A program made the position numbers and the translations under genes. A DNA stretch of 64,000 nucleotides, taken from Candidatus Phosphoribacter baldrii (GTDB lineage Bacteria; Actinomycetota; Actinomycetes; Actinomycetales; Dermatophilaceae). Shown piece after piece: positions 8,748-16,871 of this stretch. How positions within the stretch are numbered: the first letter of the stretch is position 1; each line of letters starts with the position of its first letter. The notes under the pieces are model-generated. The model saw nothing but the letters and a program-made list of their open reading frames with translations. It was not told the origin of the DNA and did not search any database. Location: assembly GCA_016704565.1 (NCBI GenBank), contig JADIZV010000004.1, positions 682,001 to 746,000 of the forward strand, read 5' to 3'.

Positions 8748-9590
8748 TCACCAGGGCTGTCCGACGCCCGTCTTCTTGGCTTTCGCAGGCGCTTCGAGAG
8801 TCGGCCGCTGGGAGAAGTCCGCGTCCACGAGGCCCTTGGTGAGCGCCTTGTGCAGGTCGGCCCGGGAGCCGGTCGGGTTCGCCGCCAACGCCTTGAGGAA
8901 GAAGTAGGTGAACGCGCCGCTGGAGCGACCGTCGAAGGTGGCATCGGCGGACGTCTGGTCCGAGCGGCATCCGGCATACAGGACCGGTCGCCCACCGGCG
9001 GGAATCGTCTTCACCAGTTCCGTCGTCGATGACTTCGACGTGGTGGCTTGGATGGCTTTGAGCCCTTTGAGCGTCGGCGGAGGGACGAACCGGGGACGGC
9101 GCCCCGACAGGAGGTCTTCGGCACGCAGGCCGTCACCGGAGTGGCACGTGTCCAGGAAGACCTCCATGAGGACACCCTTGGGAAGCTTCCCGAAGAGGAC
9201 CCGAAGCTCGTCGTCGACGATGACCGTGTCGGTGTCCCACTGATCCCCCTTCTGGGCGATGTCGTGGCAGGCGAAAGCCTCGTCAGCTCCGTCCGGCTCG
9301 GCGTTGCCGTTATCACCGTCCGTGTCGGGGACCTGGGTGCCGTGGCTGGAGAAGCTGAAGACGATGTGGTCGCCCTCCTTCGCCGTCTGCACCAGGCTCG
9401 TCAGGGCGCCCATGACGTTCGCCTTCGTCGCTTGGGCGTCGGTGAGCACGGTCACGGACCTCGAGGCGAAGCCGCGCTTGCGCAACATGGCGGCCATGTC
9501 GTTGGCGTCGTTGACACACCCGTTGAGCCAACTGGCCATGGGAAGGTGGGAGAACTGGTTGATCCCGACGCAGAGTGCACGTTTGGCCAT
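8748..9590 (-). CDS. Caspase-family (peptidase C14) protein
   Basis: 280 residues starting MAKRALCVGINQF. The caspase-fold catalytic dyad is visible: His83 in FSFSSHGTQ and Cys149 in VFLDTCHSGD. The acidic loop between them (DTDGDNGNAEPDGADE) is typical of metacaspase-like or orthocaspase proteins and may bind calcium. Most of the chain is the protease domain, with no effector or sensor domain attached. It lies 39 bp downstream of the lipase-CHAT gene with its own AGAGG site, so the two caspase-fold proteases are very probably co-expressed. Bacterial proteins of this kind function in defence and programmed death in known systems; the role here is inferred. Confidence 0.88.
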   Translation of the reverse strand: MAKRALCVGINQFSHLPMASWLNGCVNDANDMAAMLRKRGFASRSVTVLTDAQATKANVMGALTSLVQTAKEGDHIVFSFSSHGTQVPDTDGDNGNAEPDGADEAFACHDIAQKGDQWDTDTVIVDDELRVLFGKLPKGVLMEVFLDTCHSGDGLRAEDLLSGRRPRFVPPPTLKGLKAIQATTSKSSTTELVKTIPAGGRPVLYAGCRSDQTSADATFDGRSSGAFTYFFLKALAANPTGSRADLHKALTKGLVDADFSQRPTLEAPAKAKKTGVGQPW

Positions 9591-9629
9591 GGGAGAGACC
9601 TCTTTCTGATGTGGTGGGTGGGCGTGTGG

Positions 9630-12600
9630 CTAGACCCGCACGAGCCGGGCATCCGGCCGGGCGTAGATGACGTAGGACAACCAGGTGGCGTCCCCTGACG
9701 CGCGCGCCTTCTGGCGGGCCGCCGCCGCGGCGTCGGCCACCGTCGCACCCCCGAGCAAGTGCGTGTAGAGCTCGGTGACGAAGTCGTGCGCCGGCGTGTC
9801 GTGGATGGACCAGAGCGCGGCCACGTATGCCGCAGCGCCCGTCGCGAGGAACGCTTTGGCGAAGCCTCCCGACCCGGTGAGTTGGTCCCCACCGCGGGCC
9901 AGTTGGCAGGCATTGAGCACCACCAGCGGTCCGCTTCCATCGTCACGCCGCAGTTTGGCGTTCTGTTCGACAGCCCGGGCCGTGAGGTAGCGCAACTTCT
10001 CCACGCCTCCACCGCCTGTTGCTCGGGTGAGAACGAGCTTCGCTGAACTGCTGTCCAGCGGGTCGGCAACCCCGTGACCCGAGAAGTGCAGGAGGTCGAA
10101 GTCGCCGCCCCGCAACAAGGTCCGCAACGCCGACTCGGTGCCGTCCAGGGGTTTCGCGCCCAGCTGTTGCTCGAGGAACTCAGCCTCCAACGCCCCTCCG
10201 GCTCCCGGCGACGCAGACCCAGTCTGGTCCGGACACAGAACGCGCACCTTCCCAGGCCGGGCGCGCAGCGTCGCCTGGGGATAGCCGTCGAATGGCCAGC
10301 GCAGCAGCCCCAATTGGCCCAGGAACATTGGTGCCTGTTGCCGCTGTCCCTTGGGCGGCTTGAGATGCACCAGTTCCCAGGGCACGTCGGGCTCGTCCGC
10401 CCTCAGGACGACGGGCGACAGCTGTGCGCGGTTAGCCCACAACAGCGCGCGCAGCTTCTCGGGGAAGAGCTGGTCGAATAGCTCGGCCCCCACGTCTTGC
10501 AGCGCCGCCAGGTATGCCGCCCCGGCTCCGTGGTCGTCCCACGCCCGCTTGACGTCTGCGAGCGTGGCCGCGATGTAGTCGGACCGGCGGCGCAGCGGCA
10601 GCGACTCGAACCGCTCGCTGATGCCCAGCCGAGGGCAGCTGACGACATAGAGGAACTTCGTGTCGTCGCCGATCCGGGCCTCTTGGACCTGGATGGTGAA
10701 GTAGTCCTCGAAGTCGGGTTGTGGACCGCTCGGGGCGCTGGCCGTCGAGGAAGCCGTCGCGCCGTCGTGGCTCGGCATGAGGGTCGGCACACCGCCCGCA
10801 GCTTTGGCTGTCGCGGTGACCGCGAGCGACTTCAGCCACGTGACGCCGTCCTGCACGACGACCGTGACGGTGACCGGGCCGACCTCTTGGGCGGCCACGA
10901 AGAACTCCAGCTCCGAGCTGCCTCCGCCCGGCGGCAGCTGGAAGGTGTCGGTGGCGAACTCACCGAGCTGATCCGGCGCCACTCCGACGAGAGCGTTGGC
11001 GGTGGCCGCGACGTTGACGAGAAGTGGGCGATCGGTCGGCGCAGTGAAGGTGCCACCACCGCTGGCCGTCCCGGCGTCGGCCTGTAACTGCTTGCGGGAC
11101 AATGAGACTCGAAGCGGCACTGGCACGTGGACGTGCGGTGTGGCGGTCATCGAGGCAAGGATGTGGGCCTGCGAGGTGTCAGCGACTGCTGGCCCGGGGT
11201 CAGGTGGGGCTGGTGCTGGAGGCGGCGGAACGGGGACCGGCATCGGGGGGGCTGAAGGTTCGGCGGCCGTCGGCTCCGGACCCAGCGAGTGGACATCTCC
11301 AGCACCGGTGGCGAAGTCGATGCCCCGGATGGGCGGCTTGGCGTGTTGCCCGGGGTTCGGCTCGGCGCTCTCGGGCGGTTCGGCGCTCTCGGGCGGCTCG
11401 GCGCTCTCTGGCGGCTCGGCACCACTTGACTCAGAGCCGGCTTCCTCCGGCGGGCTGGCTTCGTCCGGCGGACCGGCTTCGGCGGCCTGACCGCGGTCGA
11501 GCAACCAGACCCGCATCCGCTCCACGAACTGCGGCTGCAGGAAGTAGTTGCCGTGGTAAACCCCATCATTGGACCCGAAGTCGAACGTGTCGGCGACGAA
11601 CCCACCGCCAACGGCGTCGTCGATCGAGCCCATCGAGGCACAGTCGACGACCAGATCGTTGTCCGCCTTGAAGAGCTGGTCCACCAACCCCTCGGCCAAC
11701 CTGACCGCAAGCTCCTTCGGGAACTCCGTCGGCCGGTGGCTGTCGTCGCCGAGCGTCACGTGGAAGTTGCTCTTGGCGACGAACCATGGGGATCCAGGTG
11801 TCGGTTGGCCAGGCTGGGTCTGGTTGATGCCGGTGATGAACGTCCCGCCCGGTCGCATTGCAGCCAGCCCAGGCACGCCGTCCTCTTCTACGGCATACGC
11901 GCCGAGGTACTTGACGAATGCTCCGAGGCCCTTGACGACCCCGCCGACCACGGCGGCGACCGGCGCGGCGCCCGGCATACCGGCGAGCACGCCCGCACCC
12001 ACCATGGTGAGGTTGGTCGTCAGGTCAATGAGGTCATACCAGCGGTCGGTGTCGGCCAGGTGGGTCCCGTTGTTGGTCGCGGCCACGAACACCGCCTTGT
12101 TGACCCGGCCGTCCCAGCCGGAGCCAGGCAAGACGTATTCCGCGAAGCTGCGCGTCGTCAGACCGCCCCGGCTGTGGGTGATGACGTCGAAGGTCACCCC
12201 GCCGGTCACCGACGACACCCGCCCGAGCAGGTCGGTGGCGTTGGCCAGGGGGTCGACCGAGAGAGTCGGGTGGTCGAACCCGATCACCGCGTCATAAGTG
12301 CCCAACGCCTCCCGCAGGAAGGCTGCGCCATCCGCCGACACGGCCATGGATCCGAACGCGCTCAGCGTCGAGGAGAAGGTGCCGTGGATGAACAGCAGGA
12401 TCCGCAGGGGGCGCCCGTTGGGCAGCCCGATCAGGTTGAGCCGGTCGACGGTCGTCCAGGTGGCCGGGTCGGGGTCGGCGATGTGCACGATCCCGGGCTG
12501 CACGTGACGCTCGAGGAAACCCACGGCGTGGCCGACGAGCCATGGCGCCGCGAACTTCATGACGACGACACGCACGGCCCCGGAGAGCAGGTCACCGAAC

Positions 12601-13070
12601 AGGCCCCGGGTGCGAGCCCCAGCCGCCGGTTCCAGCCCGCGCTCGTGGCGGCGTGTCGCGTATGCCGCGTCGCTCACCGCGAGGTCAATGTCGAAGTGGA
12701 CCGCCCGCTTCTCGCCGGGCAGACCTCTGGTCCGGGTCTTGCGGCCGGCATCGGTGGACAGGTGCCAGGAGTAGCACCCGTCCTTCTCGACGAGGACGAC
12801 CGCGTCCTGCTCGGCATCGACATCGAGGGACATGGTGAGTTTGCCGGGGTCCGACGATGCTGGGCCAGGGTCGAGTCCTCGGGTCTTCTTCGGGGTGAGG
12901 GTGAACTCGTCGACCTTCTCGAAGTCGTTGTCCTGCAAGGCATTCAAAAGGATGGTGTGGGTGTCGACGGTGCCGAGATCACGGTCCCTACGCGTCGGCG
13001 GCTCGCCGACCGTGTGGCTGTTGGGGTAGGTCACTCGCAGTCCGCTGCCGCCAAGACTCCTGTCGGGCAC
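9630..13070 (-). CDS. Lipase-like alpha/beta hydrolase fused to CHAT protease
   Basis: 1146 residues. The GTG at 13070 is chosen because GAAGGAG lies five bases upstream; the frame stays open to 13730 but that part overlaps the divergent kinase gene. The N-terminal half is an alpha/beta hydrolase with LLFIHGTFSS (about 225-235) and nucleophile elbow THSRGG (about 298). A Pro/Glu-rich linker (about 540-620) with three copies of PPESAE follows, then a beta-rich segment, then a C-terminal CHAT domain with catalytic His in HFSGHG (about 997) and Cys in LNACQ (about 1052). CHAT proteases (separase/caspase clan) often act as effectors or activators in bacterial immunity. The pairing with a caspase gene suggests a proteolytic cascade. 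Confidence 0.9.
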   Translation of the reverse strand: MPDRSLGGSGLRVTYPNSHTVGEPPTRRDRDLGTVDTHTILLNALQDNDFEKVDEFTLTPKKTRGLDPGPASSDPGKLTMSLDVDAEQDAVVLVEKDGCYSWHLSTDAGRKTRTRGLPGEKRAVHFDIDLAVSDAAYATRRHERGLEPAAGARTRGLFGDLLSGAVRVVVMKFAAPWLVGHAVGFLERHVQPGIVHIADPDPATWTTVDRLNLIGLPNGRPLRILLFIHGTFSSTLSAFGSMAVSADGAAFLREALGTYDAVIGFDHPTLSVDPLANATDLLGRVSSVTGGVTFDVITHSRGGLTTRSFAEYVLPGSGWDGRVNKAVFVAATNNGTHLADTDRWYDLIDLTTNLTMVGAGVLAGMPGAAPVAAVVGGVVKGLGAFVKYLGAYAVEEDGVPGLAAMRPGGTFITGINQTQPGQPTPGSPWFVAKSNFHVTLGDDSHRPTEFPKELAVRLAEGLVDQLFKADNDLVVDCASMGSIDDAVGGGFVADTFDFGSNDGVYHGNYFLQPQFVERMRVWLLDRGQAAEAGPPDEASPPEEAGSESSGAEPPESAEPPESAEPPESAEPNPGQHAKPPIRGIDFATGAGDVHSLGPEPTAAEPSAPPMPVPVPPPPAPAPPDPGPAVADTSQAHILASMTATPHVHVPVPLRVSLSRKQLQADAGTASGGGTFTAPTDRPLLVNVAATANALVGVAPDQLGEFATDTFQLPPGGGSSELEFFVAAQEVGPVTVTVVVQDGVTWLKSLAVTATAKAAGGVPTLMPSHDGATASSTASAPSGPQPDFEDYFTIQVQEARIGDDTKFLYVVSCPRLGISERFESLPLRRRSDYIAATLADVKRAWDDHGAGAAYLAALQDVGAELFDQLFPEKLRALLWANRAQLSPVVLRADEPDVPWELVHLKPPKGQRQQAPMFLGQLGLLRWPFDGYPQATLRARPGKVRVLCPDQTGSASPGAGGALEAEFLEQQLGAKPLDGTESALRTLLRGGDFDLLHFSGHGVADPLDSSSAKLVLTRATGGGGVEKLRYLTARAVEQNAKLRRDDGSGPLVVLNACQLARGGDQLTGSGGFAKAFLATGAAAYVAALWSIHDTPAHDFVTELYTHLLGGATVADAAAAARQKARASGDATWLSYVIYARPDARLVRV
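11347..11418 (-). repeat. 18-bp tandem repeat in the linker of the CHAT protein
   Basis: About three and a half copies of an 18-bp in-frame unit encode the repeated PPESAE hexapeptide. The period keeps the frame, so length changes would only lengthen or shorten the linker between the hydrolase and CHAT halves. Confidence 0.75.
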
Positions 13071-13443
13071 GTCTGCTCCTTCGCGTCGGGGAGAACGACC
13101 ACTCCCACCTTCTCGCGATGAAGAGCGCTTGACTAGGGATCTGGATACATCGGGCCACGCGGCGCGGGATGCTGCACTGCATTGCACGGCATTGCACTGC
13201 GCTGCTCGGCTCGGCGGCGGCATGGCTCGGCGGCGGACCCGCCGGGAATTCGGTTGCCGACTGCAGGGGTATGCCGCGACGCTGGGACCCGGGCGCACGG
13301 CATACCCGCGTGACCCACCTGACCCGAGCAAGACCGCAGCCGCCTCGCCGAGGCGATGTCGTGGTCGAGAAGGAGGACCGACATGTCCCGCACCGCCCTG
13401 GGTGCCCTTGGCAACCCTCCCCTTCTCACCATGGAGACTCCTC
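13071..13443. promoter_or_regulatory. Divergent intergenic region between CHAT and kinase genes
   Basis: This 373-bp gap must hold the promoters of both divergent genes. It contains a low-complexity block at 13171-13236 (ATTGCAC twice, then two copies of GGCTCGGCGGCGG at 13208 and 13224) and a perfect 10-bp inverted repeat GGGTATGCCG (13267-13276) / CGGCATACCC (13298-13307) built from the abundant octamer. Near its right end AAGGAGG precedes a 39-codon reading frame at 13383. I see no convincing -35/-10 pair. Confidence 0.5.
13267..13307. repeat. Inverted pair of the GTATGCCG octamer
   Basis: GGGTATGCCG and CGGCATACCC are perfect reverse complements separated by 21 bases, so they can form a 10-bp hairpin in the divergent promoter region of the CHAT and kinase genes. 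Confidence 0.7.
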
Positions 13444-13502
13444 GTGTCACATCCCGAATCACCCAGCGAGCCAACGAAGTTCGCCTTCGACTCACACCCT
13501 GA
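13383..13502 (+). CDS. Possible 39-residue leader peptide
   Basis: ATG preceded six bases upstream by a strong AAGGAGG, giving MSRTALGALGNPP and ending LRLRLTP-like at a TGA at 13500-13502. It overlaps the first 59 bases of the kinase gene in another frame, so translation of one would affect the other. It has no recognised family. It could be a leader peptide that controls kinase translation or simply a chance frame behind a good ribosome-binding site. Confidence 0.3.
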   Translation: MSRTALGALGNPPLLTMETPRVTSRITQRANEVRLRLTP

Positions 13503-14283
13503 CGCCCCGCCCGAGGGCGAGCGCTGGTCCACCTGGGACGGTGCCTCCCACGGGCCCGGACCGCGACCGGCCTGGGTCATCACCGACCTTGGCGCCGTCG
13601 ACGCCGACCTCGGCGTGCTCAAGACCGGCAAAGAGGCGGACGTCCACGTCGTCCGACGCTGGGTCCCGGGCGACCCGTCGCGCGACGTCTTGCTCGCGGC
13701 AAAGCGGTTCCGCAGCAGCAAACATCGCATGTTCCATCGGGACGCGGGCTACCTGGAGGGGCGACGGGTGCGCCGGTCCCGGGAGAACCGGGCGATGGCC
13801 AGGCGGACCGACTTCGGCAAGGAGATGATCTCGGGTCGCTGGGCGTTCGCCGAGTTCGAGACCTTGGGCGCCCTGTGGACCGAGGGACTGCCGGTGCCCT
13901 ATCCCGTGCAGTTCGACGGGACCGAGATCCTGATGGAGTTCATCGGGGCCGACGGGCAGGCGGCGCCGCGCCTGGCCGACAGTCGTCCTACGGTCTGCGC
14001 CTTGGCCGGGCTCTTCGCGCAGGCCGAGGAGACGATGGTGCGCCTGGCCGAGTTCGGGTGGGCGCACGGGGACTTGTCGCCCTACAACGTCTTGCTCGAC
14101 GGGGATCGACTCGTCGTCATCGACTGGCCGCAAATCGTCGACGTCATCGGCAACCCCCACGGCTTCGAATTCCTCGAACGCGATGCCCGCACCATGGCCG
14201 CGTGGTTCACCCGGCGCGGGTATGCCGTCGACCCCGACGAGTTCTTCGCCCGCCTCCTCGGGGCCGCCACCTCCCGTTGGTGA
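13444..14283 (+). CDS. RIO1-like atypical protein kinase
   Basis: 279 residues from a GTG with GGAG seven bases upstream. A flexible N-terminus is followed by KTGKEADVHVV (nucleotide loop, about 61), an AKRF lysine, the catalytic loop HGDLSPYNVLLDGD and the metal-binding VIDWPQ. These are the hallmarks of RIO-family kinases, which phosphorylate serine or act as ATPases. Bacterial members have poorly known targets. It is divergent from the CHAT/caspase operon; whether it belongs to that module is open. Confidence 0.87.
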   Translation: MSHPESPSEPTKFAFDSHPDAPPEGERWSTWDGASHGPGPRPAWVITDLGAVDADLGVLKTGKEADVHVVRRWVPGDPSRDVLLAAKRFRSSKHRMFHRDAGYLEGRRVRRSRENRAMARRTDFGKEMISGRWAFAEFETLGALWTEGLPVPYPVQFDGTEILMEFIGADGQAAPRLADSRPTVCALAGLFAQAEETMVRLAEFGWAHGDLSPYNVLLDGDRLVVIDWPQIVDVIGNPHGFEFLERDARTMAAWFTRRGYAVDPDEFFARLLGAATSRW

Positions 14284-14294
14284 CGGGTCGGCGT

Positions 14295-14477
14295 CGAATT
14301 CATCACACCCGCCGGTGACTTCCACGCGATCAGGCCCCGGAACGCCCGAATTCATCACACCCGCCGACAAATTCACAGCCGCAGCGCCCGATCAAGCCCG
14401 AATTCATCACACCCGCCGATGACTTCCACGCGAGCAGCCCCCGGAACGCCCGAATTCATCACACCCGCCGATGATCT
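14295..14477. repeat. 52-bp tandem repeat, about 3.5 copies
   Basis: The 20-base core CGAATTCATCACACCCGCCG recurs at 14295, 14347, 14399 and 14451, exactly 52 bp apart. Copies 1, 3 and 4 also share GATGACTTCCACGCG-type sequence after the core, whereas the second unit diverges there. It fills most of the convergent gap between the kinase and the small membrane protein (14284-14514). No hairpin strong enough to be a terminator stands out. Confidence 0.85.
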
Positions 14478-14514
14478 CCCAGGGGGGCCAGACCAGAGGG
14501 GCAGCAACCGTCAG

Positions 14515-15000
14515 TCAGTCTGACGCGTCCCGTGGGGCGTCGTCCGGGCGAGGAGGCTGGTCGGCGCCGGGACTGGGCGGGCCAACGTCGGGAGTGGCCT
14601 TCCTGCCATTCGCCGGAGGGCGCAACTGCTCTTCGCGGCGCTTGAGATCGGCCTCCCATTGTTGGAGGAGCCGCTCCTTCTCAGGGTCGCCCCGATCCAG
14701 GTGTCGCATGAAGTTGGGGTCGTCCTCGGGGGCCAGCGGGCGACCGGTCGGTCGCCGACCGACCCCGGACCCGCCCGGTTGCGCCATGCGCGGACCGAAG
14801 CCACCGCGCCCCGGCACCCCATCCCGAGGTCGCCCCGCGACCAACCACGAGACCCCGCCGACGATAGGGACGATGATGATGAGGGCGATCCACCCGAACT
14901 TGGGCAGGTTGCGCACCCGTGACTCGTCGGTCTGGATGCAGTCGACGAGGCAGTAGATGAGCAGAGCCAGCTCCAGAACGACCGGTAGGAACCGGATCAC
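14515..15000 (-). CDS. Phospholipase D-nuclease N-terminal-type small membrane protein
   Basis: 161 residues starting at GTG 15000 with GGAGG six bases upstream. Two membrane segments (about 3-19 and 35-54) flank DCIQTDESRVRNLPKFGW, the signature of the short 'PLDc N-terminal' proteins common in actinobacteria. The rest is a charged, proline-rich cytoplasmic tail with a short coiled stretch (EKERLLQQWEADLKRREEQL). No phospholipase catalytic HKD motif is present, so it is not itself an enzyme. Function unknown. Confidence 0.8.
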   Translation of the reverse strand: MIRFLPVVLELALLIYCLVDCIQTDESRVRNLPKFGWIALIIIVPIVGGVSWLVAGRPRDGVPGRGGFGPRMAQPGGSGVGRRPTGRPLAPEDDPNFMRHLDRGDPEKERLLQQWEADLKRREEQLRPPANGRKATPDVGPPSPGADQPPRPDDAPRDASD

Positions 15001-15088
15001 GACGCACCTCCCGCACACGCTCGATGGTCCTGTCAGCGTAACCCGAGACCCACCGGGCCGATGACACGCACCAAAATGAGGGACGGCA

Positions 15089-15094
15089 TACCCT
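15089..15094 (+). promoter_or_regulatory. -10 element, leaderless start of esterase
   Basis: TACCCT six bases before the GTG at 15101, with no ribosome-binding site, fits leaderless transcription. The TAC comes from a CGGCATAC octamer. Confidence 0.45.
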
Positions 15095-15100
15095 GCTGTC

Positions 15101-15901
15101 GTGGAACTGACCCGCAGAGACGCCGTCCGAGCGGGCCTGGGAGCGGTGAGCGCCGCTCTGCTCGGCGGGTGCGCGACGGGCTTCCCGCTGGGCGGGTCAC
15201 CGGCGGGTGTCGTCGCCACGGACGGTGCCCTCACCACCTCCCATTGGCCAGGCGGCAACCCGCGATGGGCGCTGTGGCGACCCGACCCCGCGCAGGTGCC
15301 AGCCCCTCGACTTGTCGTCGCCCTGCACGGCAAGGGCGGGTCGGTCGGCGACACGGCATACCTCGGACTGCCCGACCACGTCGCTCAGCTGGGGATCGCG
15401 GTGGCGGCGGTCGACTGCGGCGGGACCTACCTCCACGCTCGCCGGGACGGCTCGGACCTCGGCGCCATGGTCATCGACGACCTGCTCCCGGTGCTGCGCG
15501 CCCAGGGAGTGTCCCCGAAGCCGGTGGGGTTGCTCGGCTGGTCGATGGGTGGCTACGGCGCGCTGTGGCTGGCCATCCGCCACGGCGCCGCGGTGGTCGG
15601 CGCCGTCGGCGGGATGAGCTCGGCACTGTGGACCTCGCCCGGAGCGAGCGCGCCCGGCGCCTTCGACAACCGGGAGGACTTCCTCGCGCACGACGTCTTC
15701 GCGCGCGCCTCGGCCCTAGCCGGTATGCCGGTGCGCTTGGACTGCGGCACGTCCGACCCGTTTATCGCAGCCAACCGAGCCTTCGCCACGCTTGTCCCGC
15801 AGGCCGTCGTCACGTTCGATGCAGGCGGGCACGACGACGCCTACTGGCGCCAGCACGGCATACGGCAGCTGGAGTGGTTCGCCCAGACCCTGCCCGCCTA
15901 G
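15101..15901 (+). CDS. Exported alpha/beta hydrolase (esterase)
   Basis: 266 residues. The N-terminus MELTRRDAVRAGLGAVSAALLGGC combines a twin-arginine-like motif with a lipobox (LLGGC), so it is likely a secreted lipoprotein. The hydrolase core has VALHGKGG, nucleophile elbow GWSMGG (Ser about 149), DCGTSDPF acid and AGGHDDAYW histidine, like putative esterases of the S-formylglutathione hydrolase/esterase D group. It stands alone between unrelated genes. The natural substrate cannot be predicted. Confidence 0.85.
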   Translation: MELTRRDAVRAGLGAVSAALLGGCATGFPLGGSPAGVVATDGALTTSHWPGGNPRWALWRPDPAQVPAPRLVVALHGKGGSVGDTAYLGLPDHVAQLGIAVAAVDCGGTYLHARRDGSDLGAMVIDDLLPVLRAQGVSPKPVGLLGWSMGGYGALWLAIRHGAAVVGAVGGMSSALWTSPGASAPGAFDNREDFLAHDVFARASALAGMPVRLDCGTSDPFIAANRAFATLVPQAVVTFDAGGHDDAYWRQHGIRQLEWFAQTLPA

Positions 15902-15928
15902 GGGCGCCGACAGTAGCTCTCGACCTGC

Positions 15929-16819
15929 TCAGCCCAGGAGGTCGATCTCCGCGCGGGTGGACAGGACCTTCTCAGCCATCGTCACGTGCAGGTGCTCGAC
16001 GAGCTTGCCCTTGTAGGTCGCCACGCCCTTGCCTTCGGCCATGGCCGCCTCGAACGCCTCGATGAGGCCGCGCGCGTCGGCCACCTGCTCGTCGCTCGGC
16101 GAGAACGCCGCGTTGCAGGGCGCCACCTGGTCGGGGTGGATCAGCGTCTTGCCATCGAAGCCCATCGCCCGGCCCTGGGCGCACTCGGCGGCGAAGCCCT
16201 CGGGGTCGCGCACGTCGTTGTAGACCCCATCGATGATGACCAGGCCCGCGGCCTTGGCAGACAGCACCGCCAACGCCAACGCTGGAACGATCGGGGCGCG
16301 ACCCGGCTGGTGCTCAGCGTCCAACTCCTTGACCAAGTCGTTGGTGCCCATGACCAGGACGGCCAGCCGCGATGATGCCGCCGCGATCTCACCGACATCC
16401 AGGATCGACCGGGGCGTCTCGATCATCGCCCAGAGCTTGGTGTGCTTGGGCGTCTTGTAGCGCTCCATCTCGCGGACCAGGTCGTGGACCTCCTTGGCGG
16501 AGTTGACCTTCGGGACGAGGATGCCACTCGGGCCGGCCTTGCACGCTGCCATCATGTCCGGGTAGTGCCACTCGGTGTTGAGCGCGTTGACCCGGATGAT
16601 CAGCTCCTTGCGCCCATATTCCCCCGACTTGACTGCTGCGCAGGCGGCGTCGCGTGCACCCTCCTTCGCGTCGGGAGCCACCGCGTCCTCAAGGTCGAGG
16701 ATGAGCGCGTCGCACGTGATGGTTTTCGCCTTCTCCAGGGCCCGCGGGTTGGACGAAGGCATATAGAGGACCGACCGTCGGGGCCGGTGCCGGTTGGCGT
16801 GCTTCTTCGCGGGGGTCAT
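15929..16819 (-). CDS. CitE-like malyl-CoA lyase/thioesterase family protein
   Basis: 296 residues starting at 16819 with GGAG five bases upstream. HpcH/HpaI-citrate lyase-beta features are RSVLYMPSSNPRALEKA, LDLEDAVAPDAK, RVNA, VPKVNS, AMIETPRSILD and GFDGKTLIHPDQV. It lies just downstream of the malyl-CoA lyase-like gene, with a 52-bp gap. In organisms using the ethylmalonyl-CoA pathway, such a pair comprises Mcl1 and the (3S)-malyl-CoA thioesterase Mcl2; that role is inferred from the pairing. Other CitE-like activities are possible. Confidence 0.82.
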   Translation of the reverse strand: MTPAKKHANRHRPRRSVLYMPSSNPRALEKAKTITCDALILDLEDAVAPDAKEGARDAACAAVKSGEYGRKELIIRVNALNTEWHYPDMMAACKAGPSGILVPKVNSAKEVHDLVREMERYKTPKHTKLWAMIETPRSILDVGEIAAASSRLAVLVMGTNDLVKELDAEHQPGRAPIVPALALAVLSAKAAGLVIIDGVYNDVRDPEGFAAECAQGRAMGFDGKTLIHPDQVAPCNAAFSPSDEQVADARGLIEAFEAAMAEGKGVATYKGKLVEHLHVTMAEKVLSTRAEIDLLG

Positions 16820-16871
16820 CGGGGCTCCTTGGCTTGGCGGGGCGTCAGCTGGGGGGTGCGAGGTATGCCGG

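Noticed and set aside
11553..13121. 522-codon plus-strand frame opposite the CHAT gene
   Set aside because: Shadow of the lipase-CHAT gene, no family resemblance.
13071..13730. N-terminal extension of the CHAT protein
   Set aside because: Open frame but overlaps the kinase, is low-complexity, and a well-placed GTG with GGAG exists at 13070.
14295..14477. CRISPR array
   Set aside because: The 52-bp units are contiguous repeats without unique spacers and no cas genes are near.
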